DNA from: Planctomycetota bacterium
GTDB taxonomy: Bacteria; Planctomycetota; Planctomycetia; Planctomycetales; Planctomycetaceae
Reading direction: 5' to 3'
Length of the DNA: 64,000 bases
NCBI GenBank assembly: GCA_022600195.1
Contig: JAHZKX010000071.1
Coordinates: 62,001 to 126,000, forward strand
A program made the translations under genes and the position numbers. This document shows, in pieces, positions 17,695 through 26,535 of this stretch. Each line of letters opens with the position of its first letter. Within the stretch, counting starts at the first letter, position 1. Under the pieces are notes generated by a model that saw only the letters and a list, made by a program, of their open reading frames with translations, did no database searches and was not told the origin of the DNA.

Positions 17695-19922
17695 CGACAG
17701 GCTCGATCAACCAATCAGAACTTACCAGCCTCGATACTCCGGTCACTTCGACCGTGATGCTCGATTGGGTGAGTACGCTCGATCATAAACGTATCGGCAT
17801 TATGTATATTCTGACCGCCGTCTTTTATCTGGCAATCGGCGGTTTTGAAGCGTTACTGATGCGTATCCAACTGGCGTATCCCAATAATACGTTTCTATCA
17901 CCAGAAATGTTCAACCAGTTATTTACCATGCATGGTACAACGATGGTCTTTCTGGTAGGTATGCCAGTGTTGACCGGCTTTGCCAATTATTTTGTGCCGT
18001 TGATGATCGGCGCCCGTGATGTGGCATTTCCCCGCCTGAACGCCTTCGGATTCTGGATGTTATTTTTTGGGGCGCTGTTGTTGCATTACAGTTTCTTGAC
18101 AGGATCTGCCCCGAATGCAGGCTGGTTCAGTTATGTGCCGCTTTCCACCAAAGCCTATAGTTCATTGCAGGGTGTCGACTATTGGATTATTGGCTTACTG
18201 ATTATGGGGATTGGTTCCGTCTCCGGAGCGATTAATATTTTTGCCACGATCATCTGCATGCGCGCACCAGGTATGAGTTTGCAGCGGGTTCCACTCTTTG
18301 TCTGGATGATGCTGATGCAGGTCATTCTGATCATCCTGGCATTACCGGCATTGAACTCAGCACTGTCAATGCTCTTACTCGACCGCTGGCTGGGGTCCGC
18401 TTTTTTTGACCCTACGCGCGGCGGATCTGCCGTTCTCTGGCAACACTACTTCTGGATCTTCGGACACCCTGAAGTTTATATCTTGATCCTTCCCGGCTTT
18501 GGGATGATCTCCGAAATCATCCCCGTGTTCTCACGCAAACCAATCTATGGTTACACATTCGTGGCAGGCTCTTCGGTTGCCATTGTACTGCTAGGCTATG
18601 GTGTCTGGGCACATCATATGTTTGCCGTTGGCCTGGGTATGTATGCCGATATCTTTTTTGCCGTCGGTTCACTGTTAATCGCGATTCCCACAGGCATCAA
18701 AGTCTTTAACTGGACCGCCACACTCTGGGGCGGTGAACTCCGATTCAATACCGCTTTGCACTTTGCAGTAGGGTTTCTTTTACAATTTGTCATCGGCGGC
18801 TTAACGGGAATTATGTTCGCAGCCGTCCCCATCGACTGGCAGTTGACTGACACCTATTTCGTGGTCGCTCATTTTCATTATGTATTGATTGGCGGGCTCG
18901 TGTTCTCGCTGTTTGCGGCCGCCTATTACTGGTTTCCTAAAATGACCGGTCGCATGCTCAGCGAACGTTGGGGAATCTTCCAATTCTGGCTGTGGGTCCT
19001 CGGCTTTAACATGACGTTTATGGTGCAGCACTTTCTGGGATTGATGGGCATGCCCCGAAGAGTCTATACCTACGCAGACAACCCCGGCTGGGCACTCTTA
19101 AATGGAGTGGCGTCGATCGGTGCAATTTTCATGGCTCTGGGCACACTGGTATTCCTTTGGAATATCTGGATCAGTTTACGCAAAGGAAAAATTGCCGGCG
19201 ATAATCCATGGGATGCATTCACACTGGAATGGGCGACGACTTCTCCGCCACCTCCTGAAAACTTTAATACACTTCCTGAAATCAAAAGCCGTCGTCCTGT
19301 TTGGGATAAAAACCATCCCGAATTCGCAGACTGGAAAACGGCACAGACACCTCCCGACAATGGCAAACGATTCAATTTACCCAAACTTGCCGCATGGGCA
19401 TTTATTGCTTCTGAAGCAGTCTTCTTTCTATTATTACTGATCGCGTTCGTCGTATTTAATACACGCCATCGTGGTGGCGAGGTGACCTCTTCCGTTCTGG
19501 ACGCTGAACGAACTGGTATCTTCAGTCTGTTTCTCATATCCAGCAGCGTAACGTTCTGGCTTGCAGAACGGTTTTTGCAAGCCGGCAAGCGGTCTATGTT
19601 TATTTTCTATCTGGGTATCACAATCCTGTTCGGAACAATATTCCTGGCAGGACAGGTTTGGGAATATGCCGGTTTGTTGTCAGATAACGTGACAATCAAC
19701 ACCGATTTGTTTTCAGCAACATTTTTTACAATCACCGGATTCCACGGAATTCACGTCACTGCAGGCGTCATCGCGTTGCTCATCATGCTGATTATGGGAG
19801 TGAAAGGAAATCTGACTTCCAAAAAATCACACGTGTTCGGCGCAGTTGGCATCTACTGGCATTTCGTTGATATTGTCTGGCTTGCTGTTTTTGGAATTAT
19901 TTATCTGGGACTTCTGCAATGA
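17691..19922 (+). CDS. ctaD: Cytochrome c oxidase subunit I-III fusion
   Basis: 743 residues, starting at a GTG that overlaps the coxB stop. The first ~530 residues are subunit I (about 12 helices) with the active-site HPEVY (His-Tyr crosslink and CuB ligand) and DTYFVVAHFHYV (CuB/heme a3 ligands). After a linker rich in proline, residues from about 560 form subunit III (five helices, FHGIHVTAGV). It reduces oxygen and pumps protons in the cytoplasmic membrane. Fusion of I and III is known from caa3/SoxM-type oxidases, e.g. in Thermus. Overlaps the next gene by ATGA. Confidence 0.93.
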   Translation: MTTGSINQSELTSLDTPVTSTVMLDWVSTLDHKRIGIMYILTAVFYLAIGGFEALLMRIQLAYPNNTFLSPEMFNQLFTMHGTTMVFLVGMPVLTGFANYFVPLMIGARDVAFPRLNAFGFWMLFFGALLLHYSFLTGSAPNAGWFSYVPLSTKAYSSLQGVDYWIIGLLIMGIGSVSGAINIFATIICMRAPGMSLQRVPLFVWMMLMQVILIILALPALNSALSMLLLDRWLGSAFFDPTRGGSAVLWQHYFWIFGHPEVYILILPGFGMISEIIPVFSRKPIYGYTFVAGSSVAIVLLGYGVWAHHMFAVGLGMYADIFFAVGSLLIAIPTGIKVFNWTATLWGGELRFNTALHFAVGFLLQFVIGGLTGIMFAAVPIDWQLTDTYFVVAHFHYVLIGGLVFSLFAAAYYWFPKMTGRMLSERWGIFQFWLWVLGFNMTFMVQHFLGLMGMPRRVYTYADNPGWALLNGVASIGAIFMALGTLVFLWNIWISLRKGKIAGDNPWDAFTLEWATTSPPPPENFNTLPEIKSRRPVWDKNHPEFADWKTAQTPPDNGKRFNLPKLAAWAFIASEAVFFLLLLIAFVVFNTRHRGGEVTSSVLDAERTGIFSLFLISSSVTFWLAERFLQAGKRSMFIFYLGITILFGTIFLAGQVWEYAGLLSDNVTINTDLFSATFFTITGFHGIHVTAGVIALLIMLIMGVKGNLTSKKSHVFGAVGIYWHFVDIVWLAVFGIIYLGLLQ

Positions 19923-20755
19923 GTTCGTATTTCGATCTGACAAGCGAATTATGGAAATGGGCTTCTCCAGTCTGGTTACTGGTTCTGTCACTGACCCTGA
20001 TTTTCTTTATCGTTCAACGGGGCGCATTGAGCAGGCGTGGTCTCTATTTCGTGGTCGCCATGTTCGCACTGGCAATGGCATACGTTTCTCCAATCGGCGT
20101 TTTGTCTGATGGTTACCTGTTTAGCGCACACGTCATTCAGCACCTGTTACTGTTACTCATCGTCCCGCTCTTTTTATTATTGAGTCTTTCAAAGTCGGCA
20201 ACAGAAGCCATCTTTAGCCATCCCTTCATGAATCGAATGGGACATGTTTTGGCCGTTCCTTTCTTAGGCTGGCTGAGTGGACTGGGAGTCATGTGGTTTT
20301 GGCATATCCCCTCATTTTGCAATGCGTCTACGGAAAGTTATAGCTTAGGAATCTTTCGCGATGCTACTTTTTTACTGGCAGGTCTCGTCTTTTGGTGGCC
20401 TATCTTTTCGCCAGTGAAACGCTTTCATCTTCCTTCGCCTCTCGCAATGATTTACCTCTTCTCAGCCTGCCTGGGATGCACTTTGCTCGGAATCTATATT
20501 ACATTTACAGTCATTTCCATCTGTCCCGCATTTGCCAACCCCGTTGATCGACTGGGAATTATGCATCTGCTGTATGATCAGGGAATGACTCCCGCCCTCG
20601 ATCAAAGATTAGGCGGGCTTTTAATGTGGGTCCCCCCTTGCTCACTTTATGTCTGTGCAATCATGGTCGTACTCAGGCGATGGTATTCGGATATGGGGCA
20701 ACTAACACCGCAATCAACGGGAGCAACAAACGCTCTCAGGGAGGCACGCTCATGA
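19919..20755 (+). CDS. CtaG-like (caa3-type) oxidase assembly factor
   Basis: 278 residues with about seven membrane helices and the family's histidine-rich markers (HVIQHLLLLLIVPLFLL, WHIPSFCNA, GIMHLLYDQ). It fits the CtaG_caa3 family, thought to help copper insertion into oxidases. Start ATG 19919 overlaps the oxidase I-III stop (ATGA) and its own stop overlaps the next ATG (ATGA at 20752), so it is strictly coupled. Confidence 0.82.
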   Translation: MSSYFDLTSELWKWASPVWLLVLSLTLIFFIVQRGALSRRGLYFVVAMFALAMAYVSPIGVLSDGYLFSAHVIQHLLLLLIVPLFLLLSLSKSATEAIFSHPFMNRMGHVLAVPFLGWLSGLGVMWFWHIPSFCNASTESYSLGIFRDATFLLAGLVFWWPIFSPVKRFHLPSPLAMIYLFSACLGCTLLGIYITFTVISICPAFANPVDRLGIMHLLYDQGMTPALDQRLGGLLMWVPPCSLYVCAIMVVLRRWYSDMGQLTPQSTGATNALREARS

Positions 20756-20982
20756 ATCATGCGGACACACAAGAATCTCCTGAGCCAGAAAATACAGAAC
20801 AGGAAATTGAGCAAGAATTAGAACCCACGTATTCACCAGCTGCACTCGCGATGGGTATTACATTCATGCTTTGGGGAATCCTGACACATTGGAGCATGTC
20901 CCTGATTGGAGTAGCAGTGATCGTCGGCGCACTCTGGTCCTGGATGAACGAGATTCGTAGTTCATGGAGTGAAACACATTGA
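20752..20982 (+). CDS. Small two-helix membrane protein of the respiratory operon
   Basis: 76 residues. An acidic N-terminus (EIEQELEPTY) precedes two hydrophobic helices (ALAMGITFMLWGIL and MSLIGVAVIVGALWSWM) and a short charged tail. Its position between CtaG and Rieske genes, with 4-nt overlaps on both sides, makes it part of the respiratory complex, probably a subunit IV-like oxidase subunit. No conserved catalytic residues. The frame is also open further upstream, but inside the CtaG gene. Confidence 0.7.
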   Translation: MNHADTQESPEPENTEQEIEQELEPTYSPAALAMGITFMLWGILTHWSMSLIGVAVIVGALWSWMNEIRSSWSETH

Positions 20983-21509
20983 ACAATCAAAACGACCAAT
21001 CTGAAAAACCATGTTGCCAACAGCCGCGCAGAACATTTCTAACCCGACTTTCAATTGGATTGTCCGCGGTAATAGGCTTCGTGATTACCCTGCCCGCAAT
21101 CGGATTTGTACTCGCACCCGTTTTCAAAAAACCGAAAGCAAAATGGAGATCGGTCGGCAAGCTTGAAGATTTCAAGGTCGACGGCTTCGTGCTGGTCCAA
21201 TATGAAGATCCCTCTCCCGTCGCCTGGGCGGGTGTTACTGCAAAAGCGGGTGCCTGGATTCGCCGCGCGAGTGAAACAGAGTTTATCGCATTTTCAATCA
21301 ATTGCCGACACCTGGGTTGTCCTGTCAGGTGGGTCGATGATCCAAAGCTGTTTATGTGCCCCTGTCATGGCGGTGTTTATTATGAAGATGGAACTGTAGC
21401 AGCAGGACCGCCTCCCGAGCCTCTGGAGAGACTCAGTGTGCGTATAAATAAAGGCATGGTCGAAATACAAACAATACCAACTCCGCTGACATTAACGACG
21501 CTAACATGA
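20979..21509 (+). CDS. qcrA: Rieske iron-sulfur protein of bc-type complex
   Basis: 176 residues from a TTG that overlaps the previous stop (TTGA). It begins with a twin-arginine-type anchor (PRRTFLTRLSIG) and one membrane helix, followed by the Rieske fold: CRHLGC and CPCHGG supply the two Cys and two His ligands of the 2Fe-2S cluster. It oxidises (mena)quinol at the outer face of the membrane and passes the electron to a cytochrome c domain. Confidence 0.92.
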   Translation: MNNQNDQSEKPCCQQPRRTFLTRLSIGLSAVIGFVITLPAIGFVLAPVFKKPKAKWRSVGKLEDFKVDGFVLVQYEDPSPVAWAGVTAKAGAWIRRASETEFIAFSINCRHLGCPVRWVDDPKLFMCPCHGGVYYEDGTVAAGPPPEPLERLSVRINKGMVEIQTIPTPLTLTTLT

Positions 21510-21543
21510 AACTACTTTTGAGAAATAGCGAGTATCCGGCTGA

Positions 21544-22980
21544 ATGAGTAATAACTTCATAACTCGTACCTGGAACTGGATCGACAATCGAATCGGTTTT
21601 ACCGATTATATTGTTCCTCTCATGGTACACCTTGTACCCAGCAATGCACGCTGGTGGTATATCTTCGGAAGCGCGACGCTTTGCGCGTTCATCGTACAGG
21701 TTGTCACTGGAATCAGCCTCGCCATGTCATACGTTCCTGGCGGAGAAGACACTTACCAGAGTCTAAAATACATTACCGACATTGCACCACTGGGAAGCCT
21801 CGTGCGCGGCATGCATTACTACGGCGCCTCAGCCATGGTCATGCTGGCCGTCATCCATATGGTGCAGGTCTTTATGCATGCTACCTATAAATATCCACGT
21901 GAAATGAACTGGATGAGTGGCGTCGTGCTCTTGTTCGTCGTGCTCGGCATGGCATTTACCGGTCAATTATTGCGATGGGATGCCAATGGCGTCTGGTCCG
22001 TCACCGTCGCTGCGGAAATGGCAGGCAGAACTCCTATTATCGGGCCGACGCTCGCACATTTCATTCTGGGCGGTGAAACCGTCGGCGGTTCCACAATCAC
22101 TCGCTTCTTCGCCATGCACGTTTTCATCATGCCTGCGCTGATTTTTGCGGGTATCGGCTTACACATGTTATTAATTTTCCGACATGGTATTTCCGAAATG
22201 CCCGACGTCAAAGAACCCGTCGATCCGGATACGTATAAAGAAGCATACGAAAAACGAATTAAAAAAACAGGCGTGCCCTTCTGGCCTGTCGCCATGTGGC
22301 GCGATGTTCTCTTTTCAACTCTCATCGTCGGCGTGATCATGGCCTGCTCCATTTTCCTGGGGCCTCCTGCGCTGGATCCCCCGCCCAACCCCAGCAGCAT
22401 CAATGCAAATCCCCTGCCGGACTGGTACTTCCTGTGGTACTTCGCAGTACTCTCAATGCTGCCTCCCCAATTGGAAACCTGGGTGATCCTGGGAGTACCC
22501 ACGATCGGCTTCATTGTATTATTCTTCCTGCCTCTCATTTCAAATAAAGGACACCGTGCTCCCTCAAAACGCCCCTGGGCAGGTGGCACAGTGATCTTTG
22601 TCTCGATGGCCTTCATCGTGCTGACGATCTATGGATACAAAAAACCCTGGTCGCCTGACTTCGGCGTGAAACAATTACCGGCCTCAATTGTAGGCACCGA
22701 CCATGGACCACTGGCAGAAGGCGCCAAACTGATGCATATCAAAGGCTGCCTCTACTGCCACGATATTGGTGGTTATGGTGGTCATCGTGGACCCGAACTG
22801 ACCGAAATAGGAAAACTGCTAACACGAGATGATATCATCATCCGCATAAATAATGGCGGTCACAATATGCCTGCGTTTGCCAGTTCCATGTCATCTGTTG
22901 AACTAAACCTGATTGTTGATTTTCTTTTAACACGCGGTGTCACTCCAGATGAGGACGTTCCTAAAAACCCAACTCAGTAA
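21544..22980 (+). CDS. Cytochrome b with fused subunit IV and cytochrome c domain
   Basis: 478 residues. The heme b ligands occur as H-x13-H and H-x14-H pairs, the unequal spacing seen in b6-type cytochromes. The quinol site motif is PDWY (in NPLPDWYFLWYF), as in b6f and many menaquinol complexes, rather than PEWY. After about eight helices, the C-terminus (from about residue 385) is a cytochrome c domain with CLYCH and a Met ligand in HNMPAF, replacing a separate cytochrome c1. Together with the Rieske protein it forms the quinol:cytochrome c segment of the chain. Confidence 0.92.
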   Translation: MSNNFITRTWNWIDNRIGFTDYIVPLMVHLVPSNARWWYIFGSATLCAFIVQVVTGISLAMSYVPGGEDTYQSLKYITDIAPLGSLVRGMHYYGASAMVMLAVIHMVQVFMHATYKYPREMNWMSGVVLLFVVLGMAFTGQLLRWDANGVWSVTVAAEMAGRTPIIGPTLAHFILGGETVGGSTITRFFAMHVFIMPALIFAGIGLHMLLIFRHGISEMPDVKEPVDPDTYKEAYEKRIKKTGVPFWPVAMWRDVLFSTLIVGVIMACSIFLGPPALDPPPNPSSINANPLPDWYFLWYFAVLSMLPPQLETWVILGVPTIGFIVLFFLPLISNKGHRAPSKRPWAGGTVIFVSMAFIVLTIYGYKKPWSPDFGVKQLPASIVGTDHGPLAEGAKLMHIKGCLYCHDIGGYGGHRGPELTEIGKLLTRDDIIIRINNGGHNMPAFASSMSSVELNLIVDFLLTRGVTPDEDVPKNPTQ

Positions 22981-23051
22981 GTCGCCTGAACTGTTCGTCT
23001 TTTAATCTTTTTATTATCACTTTTTCTCACTGTCCTTAATTGGTGAACTCT

Positions 23052-24644
23052 ATGCGATATCTGGTTTACATTCTCACAATCGTTCTCACTCTGGTATGTC
23101 TCATTCTGGGTGTCACGGTAAGCCATCATTTTTATTGGCCGCTGCTGGCTTCCATCCCCTTGGCGCTGCTGGGTAGTTGGGATTTACTACAGACACGCCA
23201 TAGCATCACCCGCAACTACCCGATCATGGCCCACCTCCGTTTCTTTTTTGAATCCATCAGACCGGAGATCCGTCAATATTTTGTGGAAAGCAACATAGAT
23301 GGTCGTCCTTTCAATAATGATGCACGCTCGCTGATTTATGAACGCGCGAAAAATATTGATGGCCTGAAACCTTTCGGTACCGAACTGGATGTTTATGGTG
23401 AAGAATATGAATGGCTCAATCATTCACTGGCACCCCGACCCAAATCGAAAGATCTGTTCCGTGTAACAGTCGGTGGCCCCGAGTGCAAACAACCCTACTC
23501 CTGTTCTGTCTTCAACATCTCTGCCATGAGCTTTGGAGCACTCAGCCCGAATGCACTCCTCTCTCTGAACGCCGGAGCAAAGAAAGGAAACTTCTACCAT
23601 TGCACCGGTGAAGGTGGCGTCAGCCCTTATCACCTGAAAAATGGTGGCGATCTCGTCTGGCAAATTGGTACGGGATATTTTGGCTGCCGAAATAATGACG
23701 GAACTTTCAACCCCGATCTATTTAAGGAACAGGCTACCCTTCCCGCCATCAAAATGATCGAAATCAAAATTTCACAAGGGGCCAAACCCGGTCATGGAGG
23801 TGTCTTGCCGGCTTCCAAAATAACGGCAGAAATCGCAGCTACCAGAAAAATCCTGATGGGTGAAGACTGTGTTTCCCCCCCCGGCCATACAACCTTTGAT
23901 ACCCCCATTGGCTTATGTGAATTCATCGCACAACTGCGTGAGTTATCAGGAGGCAAACCGGTCGGCTTCAAACTGTGCCTCGGACATCCCAGTGAATTTC
24001 TCAGCATTTGTAAAGCCATGTTACAGACAGGAATTCTGCCCGATTTCATTACCGTCGATGGAGGCGAGGGAGGTACCGGAGCCGCCCCTCTGGAGTTTTC
24101 TGACAATATGGGAATGCCCTTGAAGACGGGACTGATCTTTGTGCATAATGCACTGGTCGGCTGTAATTTAAGAGACAAAATCAAAGTTGCTGCTGCAGGA
24201 AAAGTCAGTTCGGCATTTACGCTGGCCCGAACTCTGGCCATCGGCGCGGACTGGTGCAATGCCGCACGCGGATTCATGATGGCGGTCGGCTGTATTCAAG
24301 CACAGGAATGTCATACCAATAAGTGTCCCGTCGGTGTTGCAACCCAGGATCCACGACGCCAGCAGGCACTGAATGTGGAAGACAAAAGCGAACGTACTTT
24401 TAATTTTCACCATAATACGATGAACGCGCTCACAGAAGTGATTGCAGCAGCTGGACTGGATCACCCCGATCAATTACGTCCCTGGCATATCTACTTGAGA
24501 TCCAAACGTACCGAAGTGCTCTCTTATTATGAAGCCTTTGATTTCCTCAAACCCGGCGATCTCCTCGACGATTGCCCTTACCCGGTTTACAAAAGGTCCT
24601 GGGATCGGGCCTCCGCAGACTCGTTTCAAACAGACAAAAGTTAA
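23052..24644 (+). CDS. Membrane-anchored FMN-binding glutamate-synthase-like protein
   Basis: About 531 residues. Two N-terminal membrane helices are followed by the FMN/glutamate-synthase alpha-subunit domain: MSFGALS, GEGGVSPYH, GGEGGTGAAPLEF, and near the C-terminus a cysteine cluster CxxxxxCxxxxC (CIQAQECHTNKCP) that binds 3Fe-4S in glutamate synthases. The glutaminase domain of GltB is absent, so it is a stand-alone flavoprotein with an unknown electron donor and substrate. ATG 23052 or GTG 23043 could be the start. Confidence 0.85.
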   Translation: MRYLVYILTIVLTLVCLILGVTVSHHFYWPLLASIPLALLGSWDLLQTRHSITRNYPIMAHLRFFFESIRPEIRQYFVESNIDGRPFNNDARSLIYERAKNIDGLKPFGTELDVYGEEYEWLNHSLAPRPKSKDLFRVTVGGPECKQPYSCSVFNISAMSFGALSPNALLSLNAGAKKGNFYHCTGEGGVSPYHLKNGGDLVWQIGTGYFGCRNNDGTFNPDLFKEQATLPAIKMIEIKISQGAKPGHGGVLPASKITAEIAATRKILMGEDCVSPPGHTTFDTPIGLCEFIAQLRELSGGKPVGFKLCLGHPSEFLSICKAMLQTGILPDFITVDGGEGGTGAAPLEFSDNMGMPLKTGLIFVHNALVGCNLRDKIKVAAAGKVSSAFTLARTLAIGADWCNAARGFMMAVGCIQAQECHTNKCPVGVATQDPRRQQALNVEDKSERTFNFHHNTMNALTEVIAAAGLDHPDQLRPWHIYLRSKRTEVLSYYEAFDFLKPGDLLDDCPYPVYKRSWDRASADSFQTDKS

Positions 24645-24727
24645 GCGAAATAGCCCCCACATTCACAGACGCAACCACCAGGACTCGCCGCCTCACAGTC
24701 TCCTCAAAAACCAAATACTGTTCACTG

Positions 24728-24750
24728 GTATCATACAAAAATCATGATAC
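24728..24750 (+). promoter_or_regulatory. Perfect dyad just upstream of the Y-polymerase gene
   Basis: GTATCAT (24728-24734) and ATGATAC (24744-24750) are perfect 7-bp inverted arms separated by 9 nt and end 9 nt before the ATG at 24760. No Shine-Dalgarno sequence is seen, so the mRNA could be leaderless or nearly so with the dyad over the promoter, a natural site for an SOS-type repressor. The binding protein is unknown. Confidence 0.5.
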
Positions 24751-24759
24751 TCTGCCCGC

Positions 24760-25977
24760 ATGGGCACTAGATTCATCGGACATATCGACTCAGATTGCTT
24801 CTATGTAAGCTGCGAAAGAATAAGATCTTACAGCTTGCGCGGGGTTCCGTGTGGCGTACTGGGAAACCAGGGCGCCTGCGTGATCGCCAAGAGCTACGAG
24901 CTCAAATCCTATGGCGTGAAAACCGGACATCCGATCTGGGAAGCAAAAAAACTCTGCCCGCATGCCGTCTTTGTGAAGCGGGATTTTCACTGGTATGAAG
25001 TGATTTCCAGACAGCTCCTGGACCTGCTCAAAACCGTCAGTCCACAGGTCGAATACTACAGCATCGATGAAATGTTCTTCGATGCCTCCGAACTCCAACG
25101 CTACTTTCAACTCCCCTTATATGAAGCCACCCGCGCGCTGCAGACGCTGGTCCAGGAACAGGTCGGCGTTCCCGTCTCCATCGGTATCGCCCCTTCACGC
25201 ACACTTGCCAAGCTCGGCAGCGATGCTTCCAAACCGTTCGGCGTGCGCGTGATTGAAAAAGAGTGCGAACCCTTTCTACGTTCACAGCCGGTCGGCGAAC
25301 TGTGTGGAGTCGGCAGCAAGAGTGCCAGAAAACTACACGACAGAAATATCCACACCTGCTGGGATTTTCGCAAAGCAGATCGGTTGATGATTCGTAATCT
25401 GCTCACCATCAAAGGCGAAGCCCTCTGGTGGGAACTGCAGGGAGACGCCGTCAATCCGATTCAGACAACCCGTCCCCCTCATAAGGCCATTGCGCGCGGC
25501 GGGTCCTGTGGCGGCAAGACAACAGACCCCACTCGCATTCGCGCCTGGGCCGTCAGAAATATCGAACGACTCATCGAAGCCCTCGACCATCATCGCGTCT
25601 ACGCCAGACACATCAGCTTACAGATCGACGCAAACAAAACCGCACTCTGGCTGGGTCGCACTCCGCTCATGGTGCCCTCTGCCTCATTTCGCATGATCTA
25701 CGATGCTGTTATTCCCATGCTCGATGCAGCACCCACAACTCACCCGGTCAGCCACATGCACATCATCGCCGAAAACCTGACGTGGCGAGACAAAATACAA
25801 AGATCGCTATTTTTCGAAGAGGCACAAAGCCCCCTCGACCAACTCAAACGCAATATCAATCAAAAACTGGGCCGGTTTGCAATCCGCAGTGCCGAGACAC
25901 TGCCGCTGCATGAAATTTATCATGACGCGACACATAACTACGATATCTGTGACGTTTCAGGAAAGATGTGTTTCTAA
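24760..25977 (+). CDS. Y-family (translesion) DNA polymerase
   Basis: 405 residues. Catalytic motif I is HIDSDCFYVSCER (Asp10, with Phe14-Tyr15 at the steric-gate position) and motif III is SIDE (Asp103, Glu104), so the active site is intact. A little-finger-like C-terminal region follows. The layout resembles UmuC/DinB rather than inactive ImuB, whose acidic residues are lost. The 3' end TAA shares one base with the ATG of the next gene (TAATG), so the two proteins are made together. No clamp-binding motif was obvious at the extreme C-terminus (...CDVSGKMCF). Confidence 0.88.
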   Translation: MGTRFIGHIDSDCFYVSCERIRSYSLRGVPCGVLGNQGACVIAKSYELKSYGVKTGHPIWEAKKLCPHAVFVKRDFHWYEVISRQLLDLLKTVSPQVEYYSIDEMFFDASELQRYFQLPLYEATRALQTLVQEQVGVPVSIGIAPSRTLAKLGSDASKPFGVRVIEKECEPFLRSQPVGELCGVGSKSARKLHDRNIHTCWDFRKADRLMIRNLLTIKGEALWWELQGDAVNPIQTTRPPHKAIARGGSCGGKTTDPTRIRAWAVRNIERLIEALDHHRVYARHISLQIDANKTALWLGRTPLMVPSASFRMIYDAVIPMLDAAPTTHPVSHMHIIAENLTWRDKIQRSLFFEEAQSPLDQLKRNINQKLGRFAIRSAETLPLHEIYHDATHNYDICDVSGKMCF

Positions 25978-26447
25978 TGTGTACCGGAATTACCATTGCC
26001 TGGCGGGACGTACCTGCCAAACTGATCCAAAAGCATCAACTGGAAGAACGCATCATCCAGCGTTCGGAAACAGCGGAAAAAGAAATCCTGTTCATGCAGC
26101 GCCATCGAAGGCCGTTGCTGCCCGTCTTTTATCAGGGAGAACTGCGCATCCTCCCCTGGGGCAATCGCCAGAGAAACATCAATGCCCCACTCGCCCAGTG
26201 GTGTGATCTCGCCACCCTCGAATCAGGCGCCTGGTCGATGTATCACCCCGAACCCGCAGAAATTCAAGCGAACTTCGGTCTGGAACGCGGTGTCTGGTTT
26301 CAAATCAGAGAAGGCATCAAAGCCATCCTCATCCACGACCAGCACGAGCAACCCCACGTCTACATGCTCCTGCAACCTGCATCACACTACTACCAGGTCA
26401 TGACCGGCTACGAAAAAGAACCCCTCTTCCTGGGTGAACAGATTTGA
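25977..26447 (+). CDS. Divergent SRAP-like protein (HMCES/YedK relative) coupled to the polymerase
   Basis: 156 residues, starting exactly at the stop codon of the polymerase gene. The protein begins Met-Cys (MCTGITIAW), so Cys2 becomes N-terminal after Met removal, as in SRAP proteins that trap abasic sites with Cys2. Further likely matches are ILPWGNRQR, an INA motif (NINAPLAQW), GVWFQI in the place of the family's G-W-F-E-W strand, and a late His (ASHYYQVM). The usual active-site Glu of that strand reads Gln here, and the protein is shorter than YedK (about 220). I infer a SRAP-like DNA-protein crosslinking role, with moderate confidence. Confidence 0.6.
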   Translation: MCTGITIAWRDVPAKLIQKHQLEERIIQRSETAEKEILFMQRHRRPLLPVFYQGELRILPWGNRQRNINAPLAQWCDLATLESGAWSMYHPEPAEIQANFGLERGVWFQIREGIKAILIHDQHEQPHVYMLLQPASHYYQVMTGYEKEPLFLGEQI

Positions 26448-26535
26448 AAACACTTAATAAATTGCACAGTTCCTACATTCAATCCATAATAAGACGAGTA
26501 CACCTTACAATAATTCAATCAATGCTGAGAAAACA

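Noticed and set aside
21963..22616. 217-codon frame on the minus strand
   Set aside because: It lies inside the cytochrome b gene on the opposite strand; the plus-strand protein has conserved heme ligands throughout, so this is a shadow.
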